Assembly (NCBI RefSeq): GCF_030818015.1
Contig: NZ_JAUSZX010000001.1
Coordinates: 124,001 to 188,000 of the forward strand
DNA: 64,000 nt
Reading direction: 5' to 3'
Origin: Arthrobacter globiformis
GTDB taxonomy: Bacteria; Actinomycetota; Actinomycetes; Actinomycetales; Micrococcaceae
Part shown: piece by piece, positions 9,429-17,818 of the stretch
How the letters are laid out: each line of letters starts with the position of its first letter
How positions within the stretch are numbered: position 1 is the first letter of the stretch
Notes under the pieces: model-generated
Database searches by the model: none
What the model was told of the DNA's origin: nothing
Seen by the model: only the letters and a program-made list of their open reading frames with translations
Made by a program: the position numbers and the translations under genes

Positions 9429-10184
9429 GTGAACCGCCAGACTTCACCTTTCCGCCCAACTCCGGCTGTCCGCCCGACCCGGATCGGCATGATCGTGCCG
9501 TCCTCCAACACCTGCCTGGAACCGCAGAGCTACCGCATCCTGGGCGACCGCACCGACGTCACCATCCACTTCACCCGGATCCCGGTCACACGGATTGCGC
9601 TGGACGATTCATCGGACAGGCAGTTCAACCCCGCCGTCATGCGCGAGGCCGCCAGGCTGCTGGCGACGGCGGACGTCGACGTGATCGCCTGGAATGGCAC
9701 CTCGGGATCATGGCTGGGGTCCACTCACGACCGCGACCTCGTCCTTGAAATCACCGACGCCACCGGCATCCCCGCCACGACGTCCACGCTCGCATACTTC
9801 GAGGCGTTCCGGTCCTTCGGCACCGAGCGGATCGCGCTGTTCACGCCATACACGGAGGACGTCAACGAGGCCATCATCAAGTCCTATGAGCGGGACGGCA
9901 TCAAAACCGTCAGCCACCGCTGCCTGGGCCTGAGCGACAACGAGTCCTTCGGCCGGGTCACCGACGATGAAATGCGTCCCGGCTCCCTGGAGCTCGCGGC
10001 CGACGCTCCGGATGCGCTGATCTACCTCTGCACCAACCTGTACGGCGCCAACATCGCGGCAGAAATCGAGGCGGGCACGGGCGTACCGGTCCTGGACTCG
10101 GTTGCCGTGACGCTGTGGCACTGCCTGAAACTTGCCGGCTCACCCTTGCTCGCACCAAGGTGGGGCAGGCTCCTCGGGGACTGA
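9429..10184 (+). CDS. Arylmalonate decarboxylase / maleate isomerase family protein
   Basis: A 251-residue member of the Asp/Glu racemase fold that keeps only one of the two catalytic cysteines. The first position is G90 in WNGTSGS and the second is C201 in YLCTNLYG. Known arylmalonate decarboxylase (AMDase) of Bordetella has the same pattern, with Gly74 and Cys188, whereas maleate isomerases and racemases have cysteine at both. The N-terminal RIGMIVPSSNTCLEP and C-terminal RWGRLL also fit AMDase/maleate isomerase. A decarboxylase acting on a substituted malonate is therefore a reasonable proposal. The GTG start at 9429 lies nine bases after the hydantoinase stop; the longer open frame inside that gene is rejected. 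It is the last gene of the cluster. Confidence 0.78.
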   Translation: MNRQTSPFRPTPAVRPTRIGMIVPSSNTCLEPQSYRILGDRTDVTIHFTRIPVTRIALDDSSDRQFNPAVMREAARLLATADVDVIAWNGTSGSWLGSTHDRDLVLEITDATGIPATTSTLAYFEAFRSFGTERIALFTPYTEDVNEAIIKSYERDGIKTVSHRCLGLSDNESFGRVTDDEMRPGSLELAADAPDALIYLCTNLYGANIAAEIEAGTGVPVLDSVAVTLWHCLKLAGSPLLAPRWGRLLGD

Positions 10185-10206
10185 CGCGCCTGTCTGTACA
10201 GGCCAG

Positions 10207-10230
10207 GCCCGGGCACTCCCAAGCCCGGGG
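10207..10230. terminator. Weak hairpin between convergent genes
   Basis: CCCGGGC (10208-10214) pairs with GCCCGGG (10223-10229) around a short loop, with no clear T tract. It lies between the AMDase-like gene and the convergent lipid-kinase gene and may end one or both transcripts. Confidence 0.3.
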
Positions 10231-10251
10231 CGCTCTGCTTCCGGAGTGGAC

Positions 10252-10283
10252 CTACATCCGGATCGGGCTACATCCGGACCTTG
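10252..10283. repeat. 16-bp tandem duplication of a gene 3' end (lipid kinase)
   Basis: Units 10252-10267 and 10268-10283 match at 13 of 16 positions. Both copies include the CTA that reads as the TAG stop on the minus strand, so the last codons and stop of the lipid kinase gene are present twice. Confidence 0.6.
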
Positions 10284-11186
10284 AGCGCCCCGGGCTCCAC
10301 CCAAATGGACAGCTGCTTGACGGCGCCGACGTGATCGCCGTCGAGCTGGAACTCCTCCTCCTGCTCCAATGTGACCTCGATCTTCTTGCCCTGGAAGTAC
10401 TCCGCGGATTCCTTTTTGTTCTTCCTGCGGCCGAATATCCCCGCCACGACGCCGAGCCAGCCGAAGTGCCCGCGGGGGGCCAGGATCAGCAGGTCCAAAA
10501 TTGCCGTCGTCGATCTTCGCCTCGGGGAAAATCTCGATGCCGCCCATGATCCGGCCGCAGTTACCGGCCATGACACTGCGGATCCGGCGCTTGACCGGGT
10601 GCTTGTCGTCCACCCTGACGGTTGCCCTGACCGGCTTGCCCGGCAGCTTCCGGATGCCGGCTTCAACGTACGCGAGCCAGCCCATGCGGTCCTTGAGCGC
10701 ATCCACGGTGTCCGCCATGATCGCGGCGTCGTAGCCCACACCGGCCATCACCAGGAAGACGTTCTCGTCCGCGGACCCGTCAAAGGTGGCCCTGGCGACG
10801 TCAACCGTGCGGTCGGTCCCGTTGAGCACGTCGTACGCGGCGGAAACGGGATCGGAGATGTCCACGCCCATGTTGCGGGCCAGCAAGTTGCCCGTGCCCA
10901 GCGGCACCATCCCCATCGGGGTATCGGTTCCGGCCAGCGCCTCAGCCACGCACCGCACGGTACCGTCGCCGCCGGCGGCAATAACGACGTCGACCCCCGC
11001 CTCCAGCGCCTCGCGGGCTTGGCCTACGCCCGGGTCTTCAACTGTGGTTTCCAGCCACATGGGCTCGGCCCAGCCCTGCGTATCGCACAGCCGGACCAGC
11101 GAGGCGCGGAGGTCGGCGCCAACAGCCTTGGCGGGGTTTACGACCACGGCGGCCCGTGGCGGCGAGGAAGCATTCTGGGCTGTCAT
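10268..11186 (-). pseudogene. Diacylglycerol/lipid kinase, one-base frameshift
   Basis: A DagK/YegS-type lipid kinase of about 305 residues that phosphorylates a lipid such as diacylglycerol with ATP. The N-terminal part has VVVNPAKA, the nucleotide loop AAGGDGTVR and PLGTGNLLARN. The frame then breaks at an AAAA run (10497-10500, plus strand). Removing one base joins KIDDGN to LDLLILAPRGHFGW in the next frame, and the protein then ends normally in PGALKVRM. The start at 11186 follows AAGGA. Because the break is one base in a homopolymer it may be a sequencing error; if real, the C-terminal lobe is lost. It is followed by the AMDase-like gene in convergent orientation. Confidence 0.8.
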
Positions 11187-11320
11187 GGTGTCCTTCGGCT
11201 GCTGCGGGCGGGCCCGAAAGCCCCGGAACTCAAATCGTAACCGCGATCCCGGGATATGGGGCACGGCCCTATCCATCCGGCTGATACTTGCGAAGGCGAC
11301 CGGTGCGCGGCCGGCGACCC

Positions 11321-12580
11321 TCAGTGCGCCGTCTTCAGCCCGCCGGCGCCGCGGCGGTCCAGGACCGATGCCCCGGCACTGGCCAGGATGAGTGCGGCGG
11401 CAAGGAACAGGGGAAGCTGCGGCTCCCCTGTTATGACGACGCCGGCCGCGGCTGTTCCGGCGGACCCGGCGGTGATTTTGAGGGCACCAACCCAAACGAA
11501 CACCTGCCCCCGGACCTGCGGCGGGGCAAATTCGCTCCGGGCGGCGAGGGTCGCCGCGAAGAAGTACGAGTTCAAGACCCCAGCGGCTGCGTAAGCGGCG
11601 ACGGCAGGCACAAAGGACCCGGACAGGGCGGCGACGGCCAGCGCCGCAGCGACGAATCCCGCGAGACGCGTCACCAGCCGGTCCGCGTCGCCCCGCAGCG
11701 GACGGCACATCACTCCGGCCGAACCTGCCAGGCCGCCCAGCCCGTAGGCGGCCGTCAGAACGCCGGCGGCCGCCGGTTGCACCTGGAACATGGCGGTGGA
11801 GGCGACGGCCGCGATGGGGAGAGCCGCAACGGAGAACGCCACCGTGACGGTCAGGTACAGCATTCTCCGAAGGCGGCCTGTGACAGCCATGAGCCGCAGG
11901 GTCTTCGCCGGCCCCGGAACCTCGGCTGCCACTGCTGCGGGAGGAGCGTAGGGCAGCAATCGAACGACGGCGCCAGCCACGAATGTGGCCGCCGCCAGGA
12001 TAAGCGCGGCTACAGTGGGCCCGGCCCAGGCGGAGACGGCGGCCACGACGCTCGGGCCGATGGTCCCGCCTATTCCGTAGGTGGCCACGTCCCATCCCTG
12101 CGCACGGCGCTGGCTGACCTGGTCCGGGCCGGCGATTGCCGGAAGGCGGCTGCTGATGCCACCGGTCAGCAGCGGCCCGACCAGCCCCGAAACCACCAGC
12201 AAAACGCCCGTGACCGCCGGCCACGTCACCGGGTACAGCAGCACGGCGGCGGCCAGCGTAGCGCCATGGACGACGCACGCCCACGCGATCAGGACGCGTC
12301 CGTCACGGCAGGAGTCCAGACTCCGCGCCACCAGCGGCCCCAGCAGGTGCGGCGCGGTGATGCAGGCACCGAGCAAGCCGGCAAGCCAACCCGGCGCCCC
12401 TCCTGTGGTGACCATGAGGACAATCGCCACAACGGCCCCGCCGTCCGCGGTGCGTGCCAGCGTCGCGGCCGCCACGTAGCGGGCCAGTCCGCCGCCGGCC
12501 CGGGCCGGTGCCTGCTTCTTCGGCGCTTCCTGCTCCACCCGTGCTTCTTGCTCCGCCGTACCGCGGTTCAGGCTACCCAT
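11321..12580 (-). CDS. MFS transporter, unknown substrate
   Basis: A 419-residue protein rich in Ala, Val and Gly with about 12 hydrophobic segments and MFS-like layout. A short hydrophilic N-terminal tail of about 25 residues rich in Glu, Lys and Ala precedes the first helix. No motif points to a substrate. It lies 12 bases after the DapA-type aldolase gene in the same direction, so the two are probably cotranscribed, and it could export or import the aldolase's substrate or product. That link is inference from position. Confidence 0.7.
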   Translation of the reverse strand: MGSLNRGTAEQEARVEQEAPKKQAPARAGGGLARYVAAATLARTADGGAVVAIVLMVTTGGAPGWLAGLLGACITAPHLLGPLVARSLDSCRDGRVLIAWACVVHGATLAAAVLLYPVTWPAVTGVLLVVSGLVGPLLTGGISSRLPAIAGPDQVSQRRAQGWDVATYGIGGTIGPSVVAAVSAWAGPTVAALILAAATFVAGAVVRLLPYAPPAAVAAEVPGPAKTLRLMAVTGRLRRMLYLTVTVAFSVAALPIAAVASTAMFQVQPAAAGVLTAAYGLGGLAGSAGVMCRPLRGDADRLVTRLAGFVAAALAVAALSGSFVPAVAAYAAAGVLNSYFFAATLAARSEFAPPQVRGQVFVWVGALKITAGSAGTAAAGVVITGEPQLPLFLAAALILASAGASVLDRRGAGGLKTAH

Positions 12581-12591
12581 GCCGTACCTGC

Positions 12592-13518
12592 TCAGGCGCC
12601 CAAGCCGCTGAGCCGCAGGGCTTCCTCGACTCGGGTGCGGCCCTCACCGTCGAGGCTTTTCAGTGGGCGGGGCAGGCACGGCGCCTCCACGAAGCCCAGC
12701 ACTTCGGCCATGGTGGCAGCGACCCGCAGGCTCCCGTACCCGCGGAAGAGCGCCCATACGGGCTCCAGCGCAGCAGATGCTTCCAGCGCCAGGTCGCCCT
12801 GGCCGGACGGTTGGCCGGACTGGACCGTCTGGCCGATCTGGGCGGTCTGGGCAAGATCCACAATCACCCTGGCGGTTTTGGGAAACAGGCCAGCGATGAC
12901 TGAATACCAAACGTCGCAGCCGGCGAGCAATGCCTCCGCTGCGGCCCAGTCGCCGCTGATACCCAAAGAGACACCCCCAGGAACTGCCGCCCGGAGCCGG
13001 GCGATGCGGTCGGCGGCCTGTCCCGGGGCCGGGGGCGGGAACTTGATCGAGGCAATGCCCGGAAGTTCAGCGATGCGGCCGTGGAGTTCATCCGAGAAGG
13101 TGAACCCTGTCGTGGCCGGGTTGTCGTAGACGGCGATCGGCAGATCGGACGCGGACGAGACCTCGCAATAGAGGCCGTAGACCTCTTCTTCGGTCAGCCG
13201 CTGATACGAAACCGGCGCCAGCAGCAGACCCGAGGCGCCCGCAGCCTGGGCATCACTGACGCACTCCAGCACGTCACGGGTGCGCATGGCACCGACACCT
13301 GCCACCACGGGAGTCCTCTGGGCAGCTTCGACGGCGGCCTCCACCACCCTGCGGCGTTCCCCGCGCAGCAGATAGGTGTAGACGCCCGTCGAACCAAGCA
13401 CACCGATGGAGTCCGCTCCGGCATCAACACACCGGCCGACCAGCCGCACCAGTGCGGCTTCGTCGACGTTGTCCCCAGCGAGCGGAGTCAGGGGAAACGC
13501 ACAAAGGCCTTTAAACAT
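12592..13518 (-). CDS. DapA/NanA-type aldolase (dihydrodipicolinate synthase family)
   Basis: A 308-residue TIM-barrel aldolase that uses a lysine Schiff base. K159 (SIKFPP) and Y131 (VYDNP) are the conserved catalytic pair. The GTTGE-like loop is GSTGV (residues 42-46) here, so it is unlikely to be the housekeeping DapA. A polar insert rich in Gln, Gly and Thr (about residues 225-240, QTAQIGQTVQSGQPSGQ) is not typical and looks like a local repeat expansion. It is divergent from a MocR regulator, which probably controls it and the following MFS gene. The substrate is not known. Confidence 0.85.
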   Translation of the reverse strand: MFKGLCAFPLTPLAGDNVDEAALVRLVGRCVDAGADSIGVLGSTGVYTYLLRGERRRVVEAAVEAAQRTPVVAGVGAMRTRDVLECVSDAQAAGASGLLLAPVSYQRLTEEEVYGLYCEVSSASDLPIAVYDNPATTGFTFSDELHGRIAELPGIASIKFPPPAPGQAADRIARLRAAVPGGVSLGISGDWAAAEALLAGCDVWYSVIAGLFPKTARVIVDLAQTAQIGQTVQSGQPSGQGDLALEASAALEPVWALFRGYGSLRVAATMAEVLGFVEAPCLPRPLKSLDGEGRTRVEEALRLSGLGA

Positions 13519-13575
13519 GAAAGGTGTCCTCTCTTCAGTTCAGCTTTGGTTTCTCCCTTCATGCTCACAGCCGGA

Positions 13576-13620
13576 TTGGTCCTAGCATAGATCCAAGAAT
13601 CCACAATTCAGGAGGACCAA
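13576..13620. promoter_or_regulatory. Inverted repeat between the aldolase and MocR genes
   Basis: TTGGTCCT (13576-13583) is inverted as AGGACCAA (13613-13620). It lies in the shared divergent region and overlaps the ribosome site of the MocR gene. It is a candidate site for autoregulation by MocR, although MocR proteins more often use direct repeats. Confidence 0.35.
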
Positions 13621-13621
13621 G

Positions 13622-15031
13622 ATCGAAGCCGAACTGCCGCTGGTTCTAGACCACCAGAGCCGCGTTCCGCTGGCCACCCAGCTGGTCGGCAGGCTGCGGG
13701 AAGCCATCCTGGACGGGACCCTGAGGCCGGAGCACACGCTTCCCGCATCGCGGCGCCTTGCCGCCGGGCTGGGCGTCTCCCGCGGAGTGGTGGTCCGCGC
13801 CTACGAGCAGCTTGCCGGCGAGGGGTACCTGGAGGGCCGGGGCTCGGGCGGTACCCGTGTGGCGGTACGCTCCGACGGCCGGGGCTTGGCGTCGGAAGGC
13901 ACCCTGGCGGCATCCGGCATGGAGCAAACTGCAACGATCGACCTCACGCCCGGACGGCCGTCCGGCGCCCCGTTCCGTGACCGCGACTGGCGGGCCGCCT
14001 GGCGGAAGGCCGTTGCCGAGCCGGTGGAGGTTGAGCTTCCGGCCGCCTTGGGCACCCCGGCCCTTCGCGCTGCCGTTGCCGATCACCTCGCGGCTGCCCG
14101 CGGGCTGACAGTGAGTGCTGAGGACGTCATCATCACGGCAGGCACCAGTGACGCCCTGCAGCTGATCGTCGCAGCACTCCGTGGACCGGCGGACCGGCCC
14201 CGCGTGCTGATGGAGGACCCCGGCTATCCCACGGCCAGGCGGGTGCTTTCCGCCGCGGGAGCCGCGGTGGAAACCCTTCCGGTTGACGACGACGGACTGG
14301 AAGCGGCACAGCTTGCGGCCCTCGGCCCCCATCCTGACGCCATCCTGGTGACGCCCAGCCACCAGTACCCCCTGGGCGGCCGGATGCCGGTGAAGGAAAG
14401 GCTGGCTCTCTTGGCCTGGGCTGAAGCCAACCGCGTGATCATCTTGGAGGACGACTACGACAGCGAGTTCCGGCACCGCAGGATGCCCCTGCCTGCCCTC
14501 GCCTCGCTGCCCTCCGCGGCCGAAGTCGTTTTGGTGGGCACCTTCTCAAAGTCGCTGAGCCCGTGGCTGCGGTGCGGGTATCTCGTGCTTCGCGGCACCT
14601 CAGGGCAGCGCCTCAAGAACGCGCGGCTTGACCTCGGCACGCCCGTTCCCGGAGTGATGCAGTCTGCCTTGGCCAACTACATCGCCGGCGGCGGCCTCGC
14701 GCGGCACATCGCCCGGGCACGGCGCCAGTACGCGCATCGCCGCGAACTGCTGCTTGACCGGCTCGGAGGCCGGACAGATGTACAGTTGGCGGCCCTGGAC
14801 GGCGGCCTGCACGCCGTCATCCGGCTCCAGTGGAACGTTCCTGCCGAGCGCCTGGCCGAGGAAGCACTGGGACAGGGGGTCCGGGTCGTAACACTGGCAA
14901 GCTACTTTGCAGAACGGACGCCGGAGAACGGTTTGGTCATGGGATACGGCGCCCCGACCGATCTGCAGCTGGCCCGTGCGCTGGACATCATCGCCGGGAT
15001 ACTCGATCGAATGGCCGGCGGCCCGCCGTAG
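13622..15031 (+). CDS. MocR/GabR-type GntR regulator with aminotransferase domain
   Basis: A winged-helix GntR domain (about residues 8-75) is fused to a full PLP aminotransferase fold with the PLP lysine K310 in GTFSKSLSPW. The whole N-terminal domain is readable from 13622 in one frame, giving a normal family length of 469 residues. No ATG, GTG or TTG lies in frame between the upstream stop at 13583 and a GTG at 13787 that would delete half the DNA-binding domain. A perfect AGGAGG (13610-13615) sits six bases before an ATC codon at 13622, so ATC is proposed as the start. An ATG-to-ATC sequence error is the main alternative. It is divergent from the aldolase gene. Confidence 0.82.
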   Translation: MEAELPLVLDHQSRVPLATQLVGRLREAILDGTLRPEHTLPASRRLAAGLGVSRGVVVRAYEQLAGEGYLEGRGSGGTRVAVRSDGRGLASEGTLAASGMEQTATIDLTPGRPSGAPFRDRDWRAAWRKAVAEPVEVELPAALGTPALRAAVADHLAAARGLTVSAEDVIITAGTSDALQLIVAALRGPADRPRVLMEDPGYPTARRVLSAAGAAVETLPVDDDGLEAAQLAALGPHPDAILVTPSHQYPLGGRMPVKERLALLAWAEANRVIILEDDYDSEFRHRRMPLPALASLPSAAEVVLVGTFSKSLSPWLRCGYLVLRGTSGQRLKNARLDLGTPVPGVMQSALANYIAGGGLARHIARARRQYAHRRELLLDRLGGRTDVQLAALDGGLHAVIRLQWNVPAERLAEEALGQGVRVVTLASYFAERTPENGLVMGYGAPTDLQLARALDIIAGILDRMAGGPP

Positions 15032-15100
15032 CAAGGCGGCTCCGGACCGCCGGCCGGGCAGCCGCCGGTGTCAGGTCGCGAGGACGATGGTCAGGATCCG

Positions 15101-15140
15101 GTTGCGAGCGTCAGTGCGCGGTTGCGAGCGTCAGTGACCA
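15101..15140. repeat. 20-bp tandem duplication of a gene 3' end (lysE)
   Basis: Units 15101-15120 and 15121-15140 match at 17 of 20 positions, and both contain TCA, the minus-strand TGA stop of lysE. A longer, older duplication with offset 66 is also visible: 15075-15094 matches 15141-15160 at 16 of 20 positions. Confidence 0.6.
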
Positions 15141-15736
15141 GTCGCCAGGACGACGGCCAAAGTGAGCATGAGCAGGGCGACACCGCCGTCGAGGATGCGC
15201 CACGACGCTGGCCGCGCGAAAAAGCCGCTGAGTCCACGTGCCCCGTAGCCGATAAGGGGAAACCAGACGGCGCTGCCGGCGGCAGCCCCTGCCCCGAACA
15301 GCCACTTGCCTGAATCACCGTGGGTGTTGGCCAGCGAGCCCAGCAGCACCAGCGTGTCGAGGTAAACGTGGGGATTGAGCCAGGTGATGCCAGCGGCGGT
15401 GAGCACAGCAGACCAGACGGTTCCCCTGCCCGGGGAATCTGCTGCCTTGAGCGCTCCGGGCCGCACTGCACGCCGAGCAGCGAAAACCCCGTACGCCAGA
15501 AGGAACGCGACGCCGAACCACCGCACTGCGGCAAGGAGCAGCGGCGCGCCCTGGACGAGCGCGCCGATCCCGGCGACCCCGGCGAGGATCAGGACCGCAT
15601 CGCTGGCGAGGCACACCAGGACGACCGGAAGAACGGCCTCGCGCTTGAGGCCCTGGCGCAGGACAAATGCGTTCTGGGCTCCAATGGCGACGATGAGGCT
15701 GAGGCCGGCTCCGAGTCCGGTCAGAAAAGAAAGCAT
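15131..15736 (-). CDS. lysE: LysE/ArgO family basic amino acid exporter
   Basis: A roughly 201-residue six-helix exporter that removes excess lysine or arginine from the cytoplasm. The family signature GLSLIVAIGAQNAFVLRQGL is present near the N-terminus. An in-frame GTG 33 bases upstream gives a longer version; the ATG is preferred because it matches the usual family length. The gene is divergent from a LysG/ArgP-type regulator, the standard arrangement for amino-acid-induced export. The 3' end is tandemly duplicated (see the repeat at 15101-15140). Confidence 0.88.
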   Translation of the reverse strand: MLSFLTGLGAGLSLIVAIGAQNAFVLRQGLKREAVLPVVLVCLASDAVLILAGVAGIGALVQGAPLLLAAVRWFGVAFLLAYGVFAARRAVRPGALKAADSPGRGTVWSAVLTAAGITWLNPHVYLDTLVLLGSLANTHGDSGKWLFGAGAAAGSAVWFPLIGYGARGLSGFFARPASWRILDGGVALLMLTLAVVLATGH

Positions 15737-15805
15737 TCTTCGAAGGTACGATCCGATAATCTGAAACACAATTCACTTTTTCTGTACTTCCATTAGAGTA
15801 TCTTC

Positions 15806-16711
15806 ATGGAACTCGACCAGCTCAGGGCGCTTGCCGCCGTCGTCGACCACGAGACCTTCGACGCCGCGGCGGGGGAACTCCGGCTCACCCCCTCAGCCGT
15901 GAGCCAGCGGATCAAGGCACTCGAACGCTCCGTGGGCAGCGTCCTGGTGCGGCGCCTCAAGCCGGTCCGGCCTACGCCGGCGGGCGAGCAGCTCCTCCGA
16001 TCCGCGCGGCAGCTCCTGCTCCTCGCCGACGAGGCGGTCCTTGCCCTGCGGGGGCCGGGGCGCGCGGAGTGGGACGACGGCGGGCAGCCCAGTGCCGAGC
16101 GGCTGCGGGTTCCCATCGTGGCCAACGCGGACTCGATCGCGACGTGGCTGCCGGCGGCCTACCGGGAGATTGCGCTCGGCGGCCGCGTCGCCCTTGAGCT
16201 GCTGCGCGACGACGAGCACTCCACGGCCGACCTCCTTCGATCCGGCGACGCCGTCGGTGCGATCACCGCGGATCCCCGGCCGGTGCAGGGATGCACCATC
16301 CGGCCGCTGGGCACCATGGTGTACCGGGCCAAGGCGTCGCGCGAGTTCGTGGCCCGCTGGTTCCCCGACGGCCCCACCCCTGAGGCCCTCGCCGCAGCCC
16401 CCGTCATGCAGTACGACCGGAAGGACACCCACCAGCTCGCTGTCCTCGCGCGCATCGCGCCGGATGCCACTCCCCCGCAGCACTTCATTCCCGATTCAGT
16501 CCAGTACGTCGAATCGGTCCACGCGGGCCTGGGCTGGGGCATGGTGCCGGACCAACAGGATCCGGAAAACTCACTCGTGGAGCTCGACCCGGCGTGGAGC
16601 GAGGACCTTCGGCTCTACTGGCAGGTGTGGACGCTGGATTCACCGGGCCTCACGGAGGTGACGGACGCCGTCGTCCGCGCCGCCCAAACGCTGCCGCCGC
16701 ACCGAAACTAG
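15806..16711 (+). CDS. lysG: LysG/ArgP-type LysR regulator
   Basis: A 301-residue LysR-family protein. The N-terminal winged helix begins MELDQLRALAAVVDHETFDA and includes LTPSAVSQRIKALE as the recognition helix, followed by a two-lobed effector domain. This subfamily activates the divergent lysE gene when lysine, arginine or histidine accumulates. The intergenic region is under 70 bases to the lysE ATG, so both promoters overlap. It is separated from the next gene by a strong hairpin at 16769-16804. Confidence 0.88.
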   Translation: MELDQLRALAAVVDHETFDAAAGELRLTPSAVSQRIKALERSVGSVLVRRLKPVRPTPAGEQLLRSARQLLLLADEAVLALRGPGRAEWDDGGQPSAERLRVPIVANADSIATWLPAAYREIALGGRVALELLRDDEHSTADLLRSGDAVGAITADPRPVQGCTIRPLGTMVYRAKASREFVARWFPDGPTPEALAAAPVMQYDRKDTHQLAVLARIAPDATPPQHFIPDSVQYVESVHAGLGWGMVPDQQDPENSLVELDPAWSEDLRLYWQVWTLDSPGLTEVTDAVVRAAQTLPPHRN

Positions 16712-16768
16712 GCACCCCGACCAGGCGGCAGCACAACAGGGCCACGGTATTGCGAAAGCGACCAAACG

Positions 16769-16804
16769 CAGCAGCGGCGGGTGCTGATGCACCCGCCGCT
16801 GCTG
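16769..16804. terminator. Bidirectional terminator hairpin between convergent genes
   Basis: A perfect 16-bp stem: CAGCAGCGGCGGGTGC (16769-16784) pairs with its complement at 16789-16804 around a TGAT loop. It sits between lysG and the convergent hydrolase gene. Confidence 0.8.
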
Positions 16805-16822
16805 TATGGACCCTGCCGCCTG

Positions 16823-17806
16823 TTAAGCGTTCACCCGCACGTAGGTGGAGCCGGTGAGCCACGAGGCCGGGTGCACGATGGTTTCGTTGACACCGTTCAT
16901 GCCGCTGCTGATGGCCTGGCCGCCGCCGATGTAAACGCCGACGTGCCCGGCGCTGATCATCAGGTCGCCGGGCTGCGGGGCGGAAACCGGAGTGCCGTAC
17001 TGATGGAACTGCGCGGGCGCCAGGTCGCCGACGGACTTGCCGACGGAGCGCAGAGCCTGTTCCACCAGGATGGTGCAGTCCTGGGTGGCACCGAGCTGCG
17101 CCCGGGCGGAAGCCACAATGGCTGCGCCCACGCCGCTGGCTGCCGGAGCGGGTGTTGCTGCCGGCGTTATCGACGCGGAGGCGTTGTAGATTCCCATGCC
17201 GGTGGGCGCCGGGACGGCCGGGGCCGCAGGGGCTGCCGGCGCGGCAGGAGCTGCCGGAGCCGCAGGAGCTGCCGGAGCCGCAGCTGCACCCGGCCCGGGG
17301 ATGAAGATCTGGTCGCCGGGGTAAATGACCGAGGCCAGGGACAAGCCGTTCTCTGCGAGAAGTGCATCAAGGCTGATACCATGGCGTGCTGCGATGGCAC
17401 CAAGGGTGTCGCCGGGCTCGACGGTGTGCGACGCACCGGCAACAGCAGATCCTCCGCCTGCCGGGGCCGGGACTGCCGGTGCGGCGAGCGCCTGGCCAGC
17501 GACGGACTGGGCAGTGGCGGCCGGGGCGGCCACTGCCTGGCCGGTGGCGGACTGTGCAGCGGCGGCCGGGGCGGCCACTGCCTGGCCGGTGGCGGACTGT
17601 GCAGCGGCGTCCGGGGTCTCAGGGGCGTAGGCGCCTGCGTGGGCGGGTGCCCCGGCGCCGAAGAGGAGACCGGAAGCGACGGCGGCGGCAGCCGCCGGCT
17701 TGGCAACCGAGGCTGCGTTGGACTTCAGGGAATACGACAGACCCTGCAGGGCGATGGACGTCGTTGGGGTGGCGCGGTGGCGCGCGGATGCGGACTTACG
17801 TGACAT
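16823..17806 (-). CDS. Secreted LysM-NlpC/P60 peptidoglycan hydrolase
   Basis: A 327-residue secreted cell-wall hydrolase. A long signal peptide ends in APAHA (about residue 57). It is followed by three near-copies of a 15-residue Ala/Gln/Val repeat (69-110), a LysM domain (126-170, SHTVEPGDTLGAIAARHG), a Pro-Ala linker (173-201) and a C-terminal NlpC/P60 domain with C244 (QDCTILVEQ) and H288 (AGHVGVYIG). It probably cuts peptide crosslinks in the wall. The catalytic segment reads DCTIL rather than the common DCSGL. The ATG at 17806 follows GGGAGAGG; an upstream open frame belongs to the leader. A c-di-AMP riboswitch precedes it. Confidence 0.9.
   Translation of the reverse strand: MSRKSASARHRATPTTSIALQGLSYSLKSNAASVAKPAAAAAVASGLLFGAGAPAHAGAYAPETPDAAAQSATGQAVAAPAAAAQSATGQAVAAPAATAQSVAGQALAAPAVPAPAGGGSAVAGASHTVEPGDTLGAIAARHGISLDALLAENGLSLASVIYPGDQIFIPGPGAAAAPAAPAAPAAPAAPAAPAAPAVPAPTGMGIYNASASITPAATPAPAASGVGAAIVASARAQLGATQDCTILVEQALRSVGKSVGDLAPAQFHQYGTPVSAPQPGDLMISAGHVGVYIGGGQAISSGMNGVNETIVHPASWLTGSTYVRVNA
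17490..17610. repeat. 45-bp tandem repeats inside the hydrolase gene
   Basis: Three units start at 17490, 17535 and 17580. The second and third are nearly identical for the first 30 bases. They encode the 15-residue Ala/Gln/Val repeat between the signal peptide and LysM domain. Confidence 0.85.
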
Positions 17807-17818
17807 GGTGGATTGCCT

